Shown in pieces: positions 11,235 through 23,900 of a stretch of 62,500 bases of DNA (position 1 is its first letter; each line of letters opens with the position of its first letter). This DNA is from Eimeria necatrix (lineage: Eukaryota > Apicomplexa > Conoidasida > Eucoccidiorida > Eimeriidae), in NCBI RefSeq assembly GCF_000499385.1, contig NW_013652254.1:1-62500 (forward strand), in the 5' to 3' direction. A program made the translations under genes and the position numbers. Below the pieces are notes generated by a model. It did not search any database. It worked only from the letters and a program-made list of their open reading frames with translations, and was not told the DNA's origin.

Positions 11235-13700
11235 ATGATATTCCCAGAGAGCTGGGGGCCCCCGCCCGCATTTTCAGCAATATGCGTCGGACCAGAAGGT
11301 GCCCCGCAGCGCATACACCTCAGGCCATCCTCTGACGCTTCTAATTTTGTGCAGAACGACTCCGCTGCAGAGGCCAGCAGTGTTGTCTCGAAAGAAAACC
11401 GAACTCAGGCCTCTGTTGGCGACAAGGCCTCGGTGCTTTACATTGTGGAGGGGTCTCCCACAGCCAGCAGCAATGCGTTGGTGAGAGACTGATTAATCTA
11501 AAGGATGGCATATGCTGTAAACACTATCCGTACGCATATGGGTATTCCTGTGCGCTCCTGGATTCCTGTGGAGCATAGGGGCGCCGCTATCTTTCAGTGG
11601 CTTCTGTTGCTGCCTTCCTGTAGGGGTACATTTCTATGCAGCACCTACGAGCATGCTTTTCTCCTTCGGTATGCTCCGTGTTCTGTCATGTTCGGATTGC
11701 AATATGTTCGATTCTCGCCTTCTCGCCCGCCGCTTCTCCTCTGCGCTTTTAATTTTTGCTCTGCTAGAGCTGCAACTACCTATGCAGGTAGAGAAAGGTG
11801 TTTACGAAGGCGGCTTCTCTATTTGGGAGTGTACATGGGACCTCCTGGGCTTTTTGATTAGGGCAGACAGCAAGGAGGCAATTCGAGCTCGGGAATTGGT
11901 GACCGGTGGTCATGTACTGGATTTGGGTGAGTGTTTTCGACGCCATGCCCCTTTTGTCTCTGTTTGTGGCAAATCTGCCATCTTAGCCTGTTTTAGGGCT
12001 CAGCGAGTGTTGTCCAAGGATGGTGTTACCCTCACCTGTATTTGCACACCAAAGCACGAATTTGCTTGAACCCGTACGGTGGAAAGGTAATCAGCTAGCG
12101 AGTAGTTGCTTGTTTCCTTCTTAAAGGGGACACAAAGTACGACGCTTGCGTACAGGGTGCGGCCAAGGACCACTGGGCATTTGGGCGTTACAAAATGATG
12201 CCTCAGCTGTGGTCTTCCAGGATTTAAATGAGGATGTAAGGGTCTGCACATCGGCAGCAAAAAGTATATATTCCGTGTTTTGTTTGTTTGAAATGACGGG
12301 TTGGTGCGCCAGATGGAACACGGTTTTCAAGCGATGAGACAGGTGCCTGATGTGTCTTTTCGGAGATGCCAACTCGGATAATCGTGCGCGTGAACGTGGA
12401 AGCTAAATGTCCTACAGTGTCCGCTCTCATGGGTCTTTTCTCTGGTTATGTAATTAGTGAGGAGGAGATATCGCTTTTGGCTTAACTAGTTGAGGGCCCA
12501 GCTAGTTTGCCAACTAACTAGGTTGAAGCCTAGCCACTGCACTGGAAGAGCAGATTAGATCCTTTTAGGGGTGCTACATTGGATGATTAGTTGGCTAGCG
12601 AGTTCGCCGCTTAGCTGGATATGACAGCGGAAGTGGCATACCAGTATATCAGCGGCGGTGCCTGCGTGTTGCGATATTAAGCTTACAGTTTCGGGGGGAC
12701 TGTTTTTGCTGGGAGTAAATTGAAGTCTTTGTATTGCCATTTTGCTTTGTATCTTGTGTCTCTGCATTTCTTGGTGGAAGGTGCTTGCCTCGGTCACAAG
12801 GTGGAATATACTTAAGAATACTCACGACGGATTGCGCACTCCTGCGCACCAGCATCAGTTGTTCGTTTCCTCCTCTGGAGCTTCTCCATTAGCAGCTGCT
12901 CCTTCTTCTGAGGCAACAGAGCCAGCTAGTTCAGTAGCTGCCAAAGTGGGCGCAGAAAACAGGACGCAGACGGACTCTCAAGCTGTGCGCAGCTTTTGCC
13001 TTCTGGAGGGCCGGGCTCTTTGTTTGGCGGCCGCTTGGAAGCTCTTCCCCAAGATCTGCTGTTCTTGTCAGGGGATAGTGACAGGCTTAAAGGAAAGGAA
13101 AGAATCCGGAACAGAAGAAGAGCAAGGAGCACGGGAGCATCGACAAAGGGAAACAAGCGTTGGTAAAACACAGAAGACAGCTGACATACCAGGAGTTAAA
13201 TTCAATGCCATCCTCTGCTCCGAAGGAACTTACAGACAAGAGGCTTTTGAACCTCTTGCAAACGTATTGGAGAAATTCCTGCACACAGATGGCGTTGCGC
13301 TCGTCGCGTCCAAGAGGTGGGTGCGGGCTGTCTTTGCTCCGCTTCAGCAACACGTATTGTGCAGTGTAAATGTGTTGTGTGCACGCGGTTGAGGTCCTTA
13401 TACAGGTTCGCTAGGCACACTCTCCGCTACCATGTGTGCCATTAGAAATAAGTACTTAGAAGTGCTTAGCTACACTTGATGTGAGCATGCAGAAGCCTCC
13501 TACTGCTGAGGAGCATTTATGCCTGTGGTTGCAGATACTACTTCGGGGTTGGTGGTGGATCGTTGGCTTTCATGGCGTTCCTGTGCGAGAAGTATTCAAC
13601 AAAGCTTTCAGTTGAAGTGGCAGCCTCGTTCAGAAGCCCCAACTCGAGCAATTTTAGAGATATCTTGTTAGTTAGAATTAAAACCCCACCCCACGCGTAA
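11235..13700 (+). CDS. HPM1: METTL18/Hpm1-like protein-histidine N-methyltransferase, five exons
   Basis: Family members use S-adenosylmethionine to methylate a histidine, in yeast and human on ribosomal protein uL3 (RPL3). Exons 11235-11480, 11788-11926, 12156-12235, 12781-13316 and 13535-13700 join in phase to give 388 residues. Visible motifs: VYEGGFSIWECTWDLL (about 87-102); the SAM-binding motif I LDLGCGQGPLGIWAL (from 126), split by intron 2; the acidic motif II VVFQDLNED, ending at intron 3; KFNAILCSEGTY; VALVASKRYYFGVGGG across intron 4, where FGVGGG is a family hallmark. Splice sites are GT-AG, for example GTGAGT at 11927. Between motif II and the CSEGTY motif lies an insert rich in Ala, Ser, Glu and Gln that is longer than in human METTL18. 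The start is the first ATG; sequence before residue 83 is low-complexity and not conserved to my knowledge. Confidence 0.87.
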
Positions 13701-15306
13701 AATGAAGCTCCACGTGACACAGACAAGCTTGTTATCTGTGAGTATTGGCAATGCTCACGGATGTACCACGCGGACTGCCTTCACCAGCTGTTGACAGCTG
13801 AAGTATGACAGTAAGGTGAACAGGAGCGATGGTACTAAGCATCCGGCGCACAAATGACAACAGGTGCATTTAGCACCTCCAACTCAAACAGTCGTGACGG
13901 AGACGAACCTTACAAGGGACTGCTGCTTGCAATTATGCGAATTATGCGTAACGCGGAAAAATGTTCCTCTATATATTTGATATGCGTAACGCGGAAAAAT
14001 GTTCCTCTATATATTTGCAGTTCGGCGGAGGGCACCATCAAGTTTGAGGTCTGCCATCGCAACAGCGCTTCTTTCCGTAAAGGTCTTGCAGCTTATGTAG
14101 TTGTAAGCTGCATTTGTAGTTCCACTTGCATATTGGGAGCGTTGCTTGCTGCTAGAAGCAGCTCTACCAACTCCTAATATGAATCTTCCTCCACTAGCGG
14201 TTGCCAGTGTAAAGTGGTTTGATGAGGTCAACACATCTACGAGCGTTCGCCGTCTCATCCCTCAGCCATCCGTAGTGATTTTACGGTACTCTCGCTGCCA
14301 GCAATCAGTATGCTTCTAGATACAAACCTCGCTCATTCTATACATGACGCATGTTGTCATATCTTGTGGCTACGAGCACTATTTACGCGTGTCCTTGCTA
14401 AGTCGGGGCCTATTATTCTACGCATACGTCCCTGAAAGAAATACTAGCAGCCAGTCAAGGCTCTACCTTGGGGCACCAAGTCTCCGAAACCTGCTTGTCT
14501 CCCTCCTCTGTGTGCTTCGTGCTTTTTCAAACTACACGGGCAATGCGCTTTAAAATGGGACCAATGAATTGGCCATCCTCAAGAAAACGTCAGCAGTTGC
14601 TTCCGCGAAAATGACGAAGGGAAGAGACAAGCAGAAAACATGAATGTACGGCAGAGCAACCCTTCCGTTAGAGTGCTGTTTTTCAGATGCGTTCGGGACA
14701 GCGAGAAAACTGACAAAGCTGGCACAGAGACAAAGATATGCCTAACCGCCTTATCGTCTTTCTTTCTGCATGTGTGCATGTCCCTCGGTGTCTGCTGTGT
14801 AGACCTGCTTTTTTATCCCTTGCGTGATCCGTCCAACTCCACCTCCGTCAATGCATTTGCCACCCGTTGGCTTTTCTCAAGCCCAGGTAGCTCCCCACAG
14901 CGCCTAAGCCATGCGCGCTCAGAACTGCCTGAGTGCGTTCACTGAATGGAATGTGCTAAACTGCGACATCAAACGCGAGCCACCTTGCAGGCCTCACCGC
15001 TCTATGTACTGACTAGCCAAACAAATCCTTGCACTCAACGTCCCTAAGCACTTTAAGGGCGGAAAGTAGACGCTGCCACGCAGCACGTTCAGACGGCCGC
15101 TGATGTCTCACTGTTCCTCGTGCTGAGTAAACGTTCCCGACTATGTTAAATGCGTGGGCCTTTTCTAGCTCATCCCGGCCAGTCGCTCCTGCGAGTAATT
15201 CCAGACAGACAGCAAAAATGAGCCCACGCTAATAAGCCCAAATGTATAAGCATAACCTACGCTTGCCTCAAGGCGGCGGGCCATAGACACCCGTTTATCA
15301 TCGTTC
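13701..15306. other. Intergenic, convergent 3' ends
   Basis: This separates the stop codons of the Hpm1-like gene (+) and the HAD gene (-). It contains the 37-bp tandem duplication listed separately. No gene or RNA was recognised. Frames at 14344-14553 and 14640-14945 look random in composition and lack splice context. Confidence 0.45.
13943..14017 (+). repeat. Perfect 37-bp tandem duplication
   Basis: Bases 13943-13979 and 13981-14017 are identical (starting TATGCGTAACGCGG and ending CTATATATTTG) and are separated by one base. This is a recent duplication or a two-unit minisatellite in non-coding DNA. Each unit contains a short AT-rich stretch. Confidence 0.9.
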
Positions 15307-18300
15307 CTAATTCTTACCTGGTCTATAATGCACTGGCTCGAGAGAGATGCTCAGCTCGGGAATATCCAGCGTTGTATTGGGTTTTCCTGTGTTCCACTCT
15401 GCAACCCGAATAAGAGCAGGTAGAGCTGCCCGTGACCGTCTTTGGCTTCCGCGGTCCACCTGGGGTCCATGAGAATTTCCCGGGCCGAACAGCCACGTTT
15501 TTAATACCTGACAGGCTTCAGTCCCCGCTTGATCCCTGGTATTGACACAAAAAGACCTTAGGTTCTCCACCCACGTTGATACAGGGGCTGACTTTCGATG
15601 CAGACATTCCCCCAAATAGTCTTTGACTGCGTCATTTTCAGGGTCTGCTGTGACACTGCCATCTCGCTTGCGGCTGCTGCTGGGGACCCTGCCACTGCTT
15701 TCACTCTGCTGCTGTAAGCCTCCCTGAGCTTCCATGCCATTAGGGTAGTCATCCTGCATGAAAGGTCTCAGGTCCTCCACAGTCTGCACGTCAAGGGCGT
15801 GCAGCTGCAGCGACGGAGGGATGGAGCTTGGGGCCTCATCAGGATCAATGTGCAGATCCACGGCCAACTCCGGCATAAGCATCAGGTCTCTCTGCAGCCT
15901 GTACAGCGCAACTTCACTTAGCGGCGCATTCGCATTCGGCTGCCGCAGCAACAGTTGCTGCTGCGTCTTCTGCTGTTCATTCTGCTGTTGTGCATGCTCT
16001 TGTTGCGTGGAGGGCTCCTCTTGTCCCTCCTTGCTCTTATAGACGATACTTGCTGCCGGGGTTCCTAAAATGATTGCGCGACCAAGAAGGAAGGCAAAAC
16101 TCTCTACTTCTTCAGGGCCCGCAGAGAGCCAGTGCTCCATCTGTCCTCTGTAGCGGCATGCGAGACTAAGGAGTGGAAGTAGCTGCTGAACTGCGTTTGG
16201 GGGGCCCCCGTTGGCTGCGTATTGGGCCAATGCCCTTTCCAGTTTATCTAGACACGTCTCGAGCGGAGTCGCGTTATCATTCTCGTGCGAACCACAGTGT
16301 CCCTTGTGGAATCCCTCAAAGGCTCTCAAAGCAGACACCGCATCTGCAAACACTTCGGCGTCCAGCAAATCCGTTCGCGACTCCAGTGGCCCCACGAAGT
16401 GTTGCACGGCCTACACTCGAGCAAACAAACATATATGCATCGGGAAAATGCAAGCAAAAACTTACAGGTAAAAAGGAAGCCAGCGTTAGCTCCCACTGCA
16501 AGTAAAGTACAAAAGACAAAGCTTCGCATGCACACCAAGATAGGGTGAAGCGAACACAAATAAACCCAAATCAGCGACATGCAAGCCATGTCGTCGCCCC
16601 ACTGTCTGCGTGTTTTCCCGTTCCCTCATTCATCTATCGCTACGTTGCACACTTGCAAAAAGATATATATATTCCTGCTAATGCATTCAATTCAAATAAT
16701 GCACAAATGCAAGCTCGCACGCCCGTGCACACAACACATGCATGCATACATGCGAATGCATTAGCACACCGATGTGAAAGTCGGAACTGGTCTACTCTAC
16801 GTACGCCCACATTTGCACAGTTATACCGTCTGCTATCACAAATATCTCGACGCCAACGGCTGAAACAAAGCACAGAAATGGTGCGTAACCGTCTCAGCAT
16901 AAAGGCTAAAAACTATAGGCACTATAGGCTTTTGTCGACTGGACACGTGCAGATAGCGCACCAGAACATCCAAAAGCATCTCTTGAACAAGCGTTCGTTG
17001 CCAGCAGTGAGTGGCGGGCCCCAAAGAGCGCAAATCTCGGACAGCGGCCACAACGAGCGAGAGGACGTCTTGGGTCGTGATCATCCCTAAAGTCCAACTT
17101 GCAAGTGCTGCTCCCACAGTCGAGCGGTAGCTCGCGAAGGGCACTCCCAGCGGGTAACGGGCACCTTGCTGTGACAATCGCTGCAGTGGCGCTTGAAGAA
17201 ACACAGGTTGCACCTCAGCCACCTGTCTAAAGCCTGCAGATACACAAAACGAGAAAGAGTCCTGATGTCGCGACGCCTAAACGCCACGTTACGAAGTCTG
17301 ACACAGACAGCCGTTCGAAAGACTCACAAAACAGAGAACGCTGCACGATGAGCGGCTGAAACAGCAAGTACTGCAAAGCCAGCAACACCAAGTACAAAAC
17401 CCGCACTCACCTGCAATGTCAATGAGCTCCGGATTCTGCGAAAACTTCTTTGCTGACCACCTGCTGACCTTTGTAGCGAGCTTGCTGCTGAAGCTGGCTA
17501 GCTGCGCTGCTACGCTGGCTTCCTGAGGTGTTTCTACAACTTGCGTGTGCACCTGCGTAACGTGAAGGAAGATCAACGGAGGCGGCAAGGGCAACGAGTT
17601 GGGTTCCCCCTTAAGTCTAGCCTCTGCAGCGAGCAGCTGCTGTCTTGTTGCAGCTGTGAGCAGCTTGCGTATATCCACGGCCATCTGCATCCCTGCAGCG
17701 TAAGCCGTTTCGTCGCTCAAGTCCCCCGGTGACAAAACCTCCTCCCCCTCTCGCACTTTCGCTATCACCTCGTACACAAGCTGTGTCGCAGGAATCTTTC
17801 GCCCAGCAACGCTGCATGGAAACACATGAGGAGTTATATTGTTGATGAAGCGAATCCAAGTAATCGCTGAACCATAAACCACCCTCGCTATAGCTGCCTT
17901 CGACCCTTCACCTGGACCCTGAATCTTTAGACTGAATCAAACCCAAAAAGTTTGAATTTTCGTTAGACACTTACCTGATTTCGAAATGAATCGCGTGTTT
18001 CGGCAAGTCCACTTTCGTCTTTGCAGCGGCCAACTCCACCTCCCTTTGTCTGTCTAAGAAAACAACATGGAGTAGTACGGCTGCGAGCGCATCGGGATGC
18101 CTGATGGCCATGCCTGCAGCTGCCTCTGGGTCCTTCTCGCCCGTATCGCCCAGAACAACGGCAGTTCCTCCCCTGCTGATAGCCTCTGCGAAACCCCAGA
18201 CCTTAGCCGCACCCCGCGAATGCTGCGAGGAGAGCACTTGTGCAAATTTCATTTCGTTTTGATAAGCCATGGGCCACCGCGGGGCCGCTACACCGTAAAT

Positions 18301-19284
18301 ATGCCGCGCCCCTGCGGTAAATATCGCCTCGACGTCTTTGAAGAACGAAGGGGGTCGCGTAAACTGGGCCAAAGGGGAAGTTGAGGCCCTTGCGGACAGC
18401 ACACCCGCACCCCGCGGCAGCAGTGAAGGGCGTGGGAAGTGCTGCACTTCATATGGGCAATTGTGGGTGTGTAGAGGGAATGCTGTGACCAGGCAGTGCT
18501 CAAGAGGAATGCGTAGGCCGCTGGGGGTGCATGTGTGAGGACCCATTGCCAGGAGGAACAGCAGAGTTCCAATGGCTGGATAGGGCAGGCCACGGGTCAA
18601 CTCGCTGTCGATTCCGCCAATGTGTTTTCCAAACGCCATCATTGAGCCCGAACACCACAGTGTATCGTCCACGTCGGTCAGCACCAATACATTGCCGAAA
18701 GAGGCCCCCACACGACCGAATGTATTTGGTTGCAGCCCCTCCGACACCACCGCTGCTCCTGAGGGAGGCACCGAGACTCCCGTGGGTACAGTCTGCCTTG
18801 CAGGTACGGTAGTAATGATGCTGCGATGGCCTATGGAAGGTGCTGATTTGCGGGCACGCGTAGGCAGAAGGACGGGGAGAGGGGGATTTTTTGAAGACAC
18901 CTGAAAAACGCTTGGGACTGGAACTCCACTCCCAGGCTGGGGTGGTTGCTTCGGGGCCAGAGATTCATTATTTCTGCTTTTACTTGATGCACCGCTCGCC
19001 TCAGAACTATCGTCATCCGAAGAAGGTACATCGGATGCAATTTCTGCCACAGTATACGCGATGGTGCTTACAAGCAAGGAAACAAAAACAGGGAAAAGAA
19101 GCGTGAAGCTGTACCGGCGGAAACTCCTTCCCCTTCTAGCTGTCGCCGCTCCACTTACTAGTGTGGCTGCTGCTGCTGCTGGCGCTCCTGCTACTGCTGA
19201 GGCTCTCGCTGCTGAACGCCCTAAAAACGCTGCTGGACCCAGCGCCCCAGGGGCTGGATGTAACACGCAGGAGGGCGAGGTCAT
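15307..19284 (-). CDS. Membrane-anchored HAD-family protein with App1/DUF2183-like domain, four exons
   Basis: Exons 19284-17975, 17931-17411, 17233-16947 and 16410-15307 join in phase to about 1,073 residues. Residues 61-80 (TLLFPVFVSLLVSTIAYTVA) form one hydrophobic segment after an Ala-rich, Arg-containing N-terminus, suggesting a signal anchor. The HAD nucleophile motif VLTDVDDTLWCSG is at about 201-213, and a C-terminal acidic motif VVLGDTGEKDPEAA at 376-389. This pair resembles the App1/DUF2183 family, which includes yeast phosphatidate phosphatase App1; the substrate here is inferred only. Exons 2-4 (about 640 residues) carry no domain I recognise and contain a Gln-rich tract. Donors include GTAAGT at 17974 and GTGAGT at 17410. 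Intron 1 would be only 43 nt. An alternative acceptor at 17812 is also in phase and would remove 40 residues. The HAD assignment is firm; App1 membership is moderate. Confidence 0.72.
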
Positions 19285-21900
19285 ATCGGCTGCATGAAAT
19301 CATCCAGAGAGGGTCCTCCGATATTAACTGGATTCCCTTTTCTCCCTTTTACGAGGCATGCACGTGCGCTGTGTCCTCCTGCCAGCTTCCGTCTCCCCCG
19401 ACACAGGGGAACCAAGTGGCGCAGCACCGCAAGGTTATGAGGTCCGTCCTAGTCAAGCCATGCGGTAGGATGTTTGGCTTAAGACAAAGTGGAAAAGTAA
19501 AGAGAGTGATACTTTGTCTCGGCGCAGCTCTGAAGCAGCAGCTGCGGGTAAGATTGGGAGCTGTGGAGCGAGAGGAGAGGAGGCTGGGTCCCGAGCCTAT
19601 GTACAAGGAGACAAAGTTTTTCGTATTTAAGCTCAAAGGAAAAACTGATTATTCCCAGTTAAAATTCGTGGGACGGCCGTAGTCGGATTCAAGCATGAAC
19701 AGAGGAAGCCCCGAGAGAACCGTCACAAGCGGCAACGAAGAGCCGCTCACTCGCTCATACCGGCTACCCGTTTTCGTCGTGCAGCTATTTCTGCCTACTT
19801 TAGCTGCGCTGCTCTAATCTATTAATCTGCATGGAGAATTAGTTATCGCGAGAATCAGGAGGAGAAGCGCGGGGAAAAGCGGTGATGTAGGTAAACCCGA
19901 GGCCACCAGTGCGGCAGTGGCTGCGGGCTGGGGCGGGACTCACTAAGTGTTCTTTTTTCGGGTGTGTTTGACTTTGCGGCTTTGTTTTGATTGCTCGATT
20001 TTGCTCGTGCTCCATAGCCCAGTATTGCAGGATTATTTTTCGTTCCATGTGTAATCTTCCAGATTCTTTGAGAACGGGGCTGCGATGTGCGCGGCTGTGG
20101 CTGTGCATCTTCGCCTAAACTTGCTGCTCTGGATGCGAAACGTGCATCAAGATCCCAAAGAAAAATGAAACATGTTTCGTTCCCTAACTCCAGAGTAAAT
20201 ACGTTGGCAGAATCTGGGAAACGCGAACGATAAAGCCTTCGATAATGTTTGACTCTCCAGTACTAGCATCTTGTGCGTCTCACAAGTCTCTACGTGGAGG
20301 CAGTCCCTGTTTCAGCCTTCCGTTGCTCTTTGCATGATTCTTGTTGTCTCAGTGCTCACCTAGAGTGATAAAAGTTCCTCTGGCATTTCTTCGTATGTGT
20401 TCGGTGGTCAGTAACGGAGTAGGTTCGGTTAAAAGAGTTCAGTGTCTCCAGGGTGAACTTTTAACTTCTCTTTCTCCTAATGGCACCAAGGCGCAGTCTA
20501 GGCCATTTTTCAATTGGTTGTAAGCTGTGAACTCTGTACACCACGTGTTTATTCACGCTGTCCCGGACTCATGGTGTGAAAGAGCCGTCGTCTCGAGACT
20601 GAGCATATGGCTGCTACCACTGGGCCTTGTGAAGTATCTACGAACTAAGCTGCCCTGAGTCATCTTAATACTATTTAGAAATGTAGCAACCTAATGTCCT
20701 CAGCATAATGAAGCGTAGCGTATAAGATCACAGTCCCCTATGGCAAATCATTACAGTCTCAGTGAACCTGTTTAGCAAGACTTGTTTAACGCAAGGTCAA
20801 AATGCCTTAGGTAGTTAGCCAGGAATAGAGCAAAGTAGATGTTTTTAAGTGAATATCCATGCTCATGGAAGCCTGGGCAATATTCCCCATACAGGATGGT
20901 AAAGACAAGGCCAGCCTGAAGTGGGGATTTGATAGAATCAGTATTATGGGCTCAAAACGGGTCTATAATTACTGGGTAGGTAATACTCTAAAGAGAACCT
21001 CACGAGGCGCTACCTTGTGGGCCTTAAATTACAAGTAGTTGCAAAATACCACAGGGGTTGCCGTGTAGTGCTCATCACCATGATGTAACTCAAAAGTGGC
21101 CTTCAAGGTCATATAACTCACAACTTGTGGGGAAATGTAATAAGTGGTGATTCAAATGCCTTTGCATTACTATGCAAAGGCATTTGAATTTAGGTTGATG
21201 AGTTCGGTGCGATATGCTTTGGTCCCTGGGGTTTGGGGTCTGCAAGAGGCAATGAGTTTGTGATGCGCTGAGCGCCAACACAGCGAGAGCCAAACGGCCA
21301 GGCTAGAATAAATGTGCTCCTTTGGTAAGTTGGCTTGGAATGGTGGCGTTTGAATCCATATATAGACGTTGTCTATAATCAGCACTGCTATGCAATGAAC
21401 ATTTGCAGCCAGAACAGTGAAGGCAAACAGGCTCTTGGCTCACTGCAGTCGGCTAGCACAGGCTACAAGTCCGTTCGCCACCCTCTTCAGTTTCAGGGTG
21501 AAAGCAAGTAGCGTTCAATATTTGCAAAAATGTGCCTTTAGAGCCAAAGGAAACTGAAGCATTTGCCACTGGTGCCAACGTGGTCAACAGACCAGAGAAC
21601 TTTCTAGTAGACCTATACCGTGTATCCCTCCCCTAAAATAGCTTGATATTTCCAGCCCGATTAGCTCCGAATCGACGTTAACGTCATTTGGCGTGGTCTA
21701 CCTGTAAAAAGCTCAGATGTTGACAGAAGAAGCGGCCACTTCCTCTGCCCTAGCCCTAAACCATACAAGAGCACCTCAGGACCGATGACAAGGTGGCAGT
21801 CAAGGACTATTGCGACAAACGAAAGCCAGCACTGTAACTTTGAGTGAAGCCATACGGGCCCCAAAAGTCACACTGGCCTTATCAAATATTGACTCACCAG
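19285..21900. other. Gene-poor stretch upstream of the HAD gene
   Basis: The first few hundred bases presumably hold the 5' region of the minus-strand HAD gene. Open frames at 19161-19682 (+) are the antisense shadow of the HAD gene running into non-coding DNA. Otherwise I see only the perfect hairpin at 21152-21191 and no supported gene or RNA. Confidence 0.45.
21152..21191. repeat. Perfect 18-bp hairpin with 4-nt loop
   Basis: The arm 21152-21169 (ATTCAAATGCCTTTGCAT) is the exact reverse complement of 21174-21191; the loop is TACT. It stands alone in non-coding DNA upstream of the gypsy remnant. There is no U-run after either arm and no coding context. Confidence 0.85.
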
Positions 21901-21959
21901 CAGCCCTCCAATTCTACGAAGAGCGGCAGTAACTGACGAAGACCCACAGCCGCCCTTGT

Positions 21960-23900
21960 TCTCTTCACTGGTCAGACAGTGTAGCTGGATCCCTACACTG
22001 AAACCGCGTGTTCGGCTCTCAGCCTCTGCACAGAACGATACAGACGACGAAGAGCCACCTTGGGCAACAGCGACTGTTAGCTATACGCAGTTTGACAAAT
22101 GGTTACAATTCGCTATTCGTTCTTGGGCAGAAGTGCTGATTAGAGTGACGCAAGTACGCCATTTCCTCGACACTGTCAACTACTGTCGTACGCTTATGGA
22201 CCACAATAACGCCCTTTTCTCAACCTTACCCGAAAGGACACGCTTTTTCTGTAGACAGAGCGACACAGTCAAGCCTTGCAACGCCATATGCGATGCCTGA
22301 TAGATTACACCACATACGTTCATGACGCCAAGGAGCCTTCCAAGCTATATACTGATACTTCCGGATATGCAATAGGAACAGTCTTTGAACAGGAACACCA
22401 ACCAGATCCTAACATCCACTGAGCATAAGTATTCGATGTTTGACCGAGAACGTCTCGCTTTGGTCACCACTCCTCGCAAGTGGTCACACTTCCAACGCAG
22501 CACAAAAGTTGCAGCGCATACCAATCACTAGGCCATTCGATATATTTGGCTGTTGCAGGTGTTTAAGGGCTGGGTGATTGACAGATTCAGCTCTTGTAAG
22601 TACCTAAGCCATCCCTAGGTCGCACTGCTCGTTGGCTAGATTTCCTTCCTGACATCCAGCGTCTGAGCATCACTCCCTTACAAGGCATGTGCAACCAGCT
22701 GGCAGATGCTTTGTTTACCAACCTCAATAGTCTCTTCCACCCTACTGTGAATACGAGCATTCTTTCTTACATGCTCGTCGCGTTGGCAGTCAGGCCAGAA
22801 CAATATCAAACGCATTATGTCATCCACAGGCACCCCAAAACTATCGCGCTCTAGTAGATATGCACACTGAAAATTCTCGTCCGCACAGCGTAACTGCCCC
22901 GATGTCCACCGCACTCACGCACGAGGTAGCACAAGCCCATGACAAAGCCTCTGCAGAAAGTACGCCTTCTCAAGATGCACCTTCCCCCTCAGTGGAATCA
23001 CAGCCCTTCACAATACCAAGGCCAGCATACAAAACTAGCAGCGAGATACCATTTTCCGCTGATGCTTCGGGTTTCAGCTTATACGAAATGCCCAAGGGCC
23101 ATACCTCGCAGCTGCCGAACACCCTCGGAGCCTGGCTGATGCGAGTTGCGCAGCCGCTTCCTCGCTCTGTGTTTTGAGTTGCATTGTTTGTGACTTTGTA
23201 TCGGTGGCACATGGTAGGTTTGTGTGCAGCAGTTTCCGGAATTCCTCATGCACGTGTCTTATATCCATCATGGTCATGTTGCCGCGGTTCAGTGTGGGTA
23301 TCAAAAAACCGTCATCGCTCTCAGTAAACATGATTACTGGCGCGGTGTGCGCAACTGCTTTATGGCACATGCCAAATCCTCTATGCATTGCCGCTCTCCC
23401 ATATCCCAGAAACCCGCCTGTAGTGCAGAGGCATTACAGTGGTTCCCCAATAAGCCCATAGTGAGCCTAAAGTGATCTATTCCGTGGAAAAAGCAGAAGA
23501 CGATGCAATATTAGTATTAAGTCAGATCAATCAGACAAGACATAAAGCCAACTAGCTATGAGAGCCAACTGGCTAGGAGCGCCAACCACTTATCAGGGAT
23601 TTGGGATTGACTGGCTTGCCGAGCCCGGGATCTACCAAGCGTGGGCCTTGAGGGGACAACCAGGACGGGTCATTAAGCTTCTCCAATGGCCTACATATCT
23701 TCATCTGCCAACCGCTCTTCCAATTTGTGGGGGCTTTGGTGGAGCTGTTACGAAAAGATGGTGGAAGAGCTGCCCAAACAGGTGTGCTTCCAATATGTCA
23801 CGACATACACAAAACAGCACCACCTCATACCTGTGCAGCGAATATAGACTGACCAAAATGTAAAGTGGCAACACAAGCATTAGGATCACCATGAAATTTA
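21960..23900 (+). mobile_element. Decayed Ty3/gypsy-type retrotransposon pol remnant
   Basis: Pieces of a pol polyprotein follow one another in the expected order but in shifting frames with stops. A connection-like segment lies at about 22140-22200 (VRHFLDTVNY). RNase H follows: KLYTDTSGYAIGTVFEQEH at about 22340-22400, then KYSMFDRERLALVTT and RKWSHFQ at 22420-22500, and RTARWLDFL with QLADALFTNL at 22620-22730. An integrase zinc-binding-like segment with HHGHVAAVQCGYQKT and KHDYWRGVRNC is at 23260-23360. The upstream polymerase core and the downstream integrase core are not recognisable. No long terminal repeats were found. Stops and frame changes show that the copy is inactive. Assignment to the gypsy/chromovirus group is from memory of these motifs. 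Confidence 0.72.
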
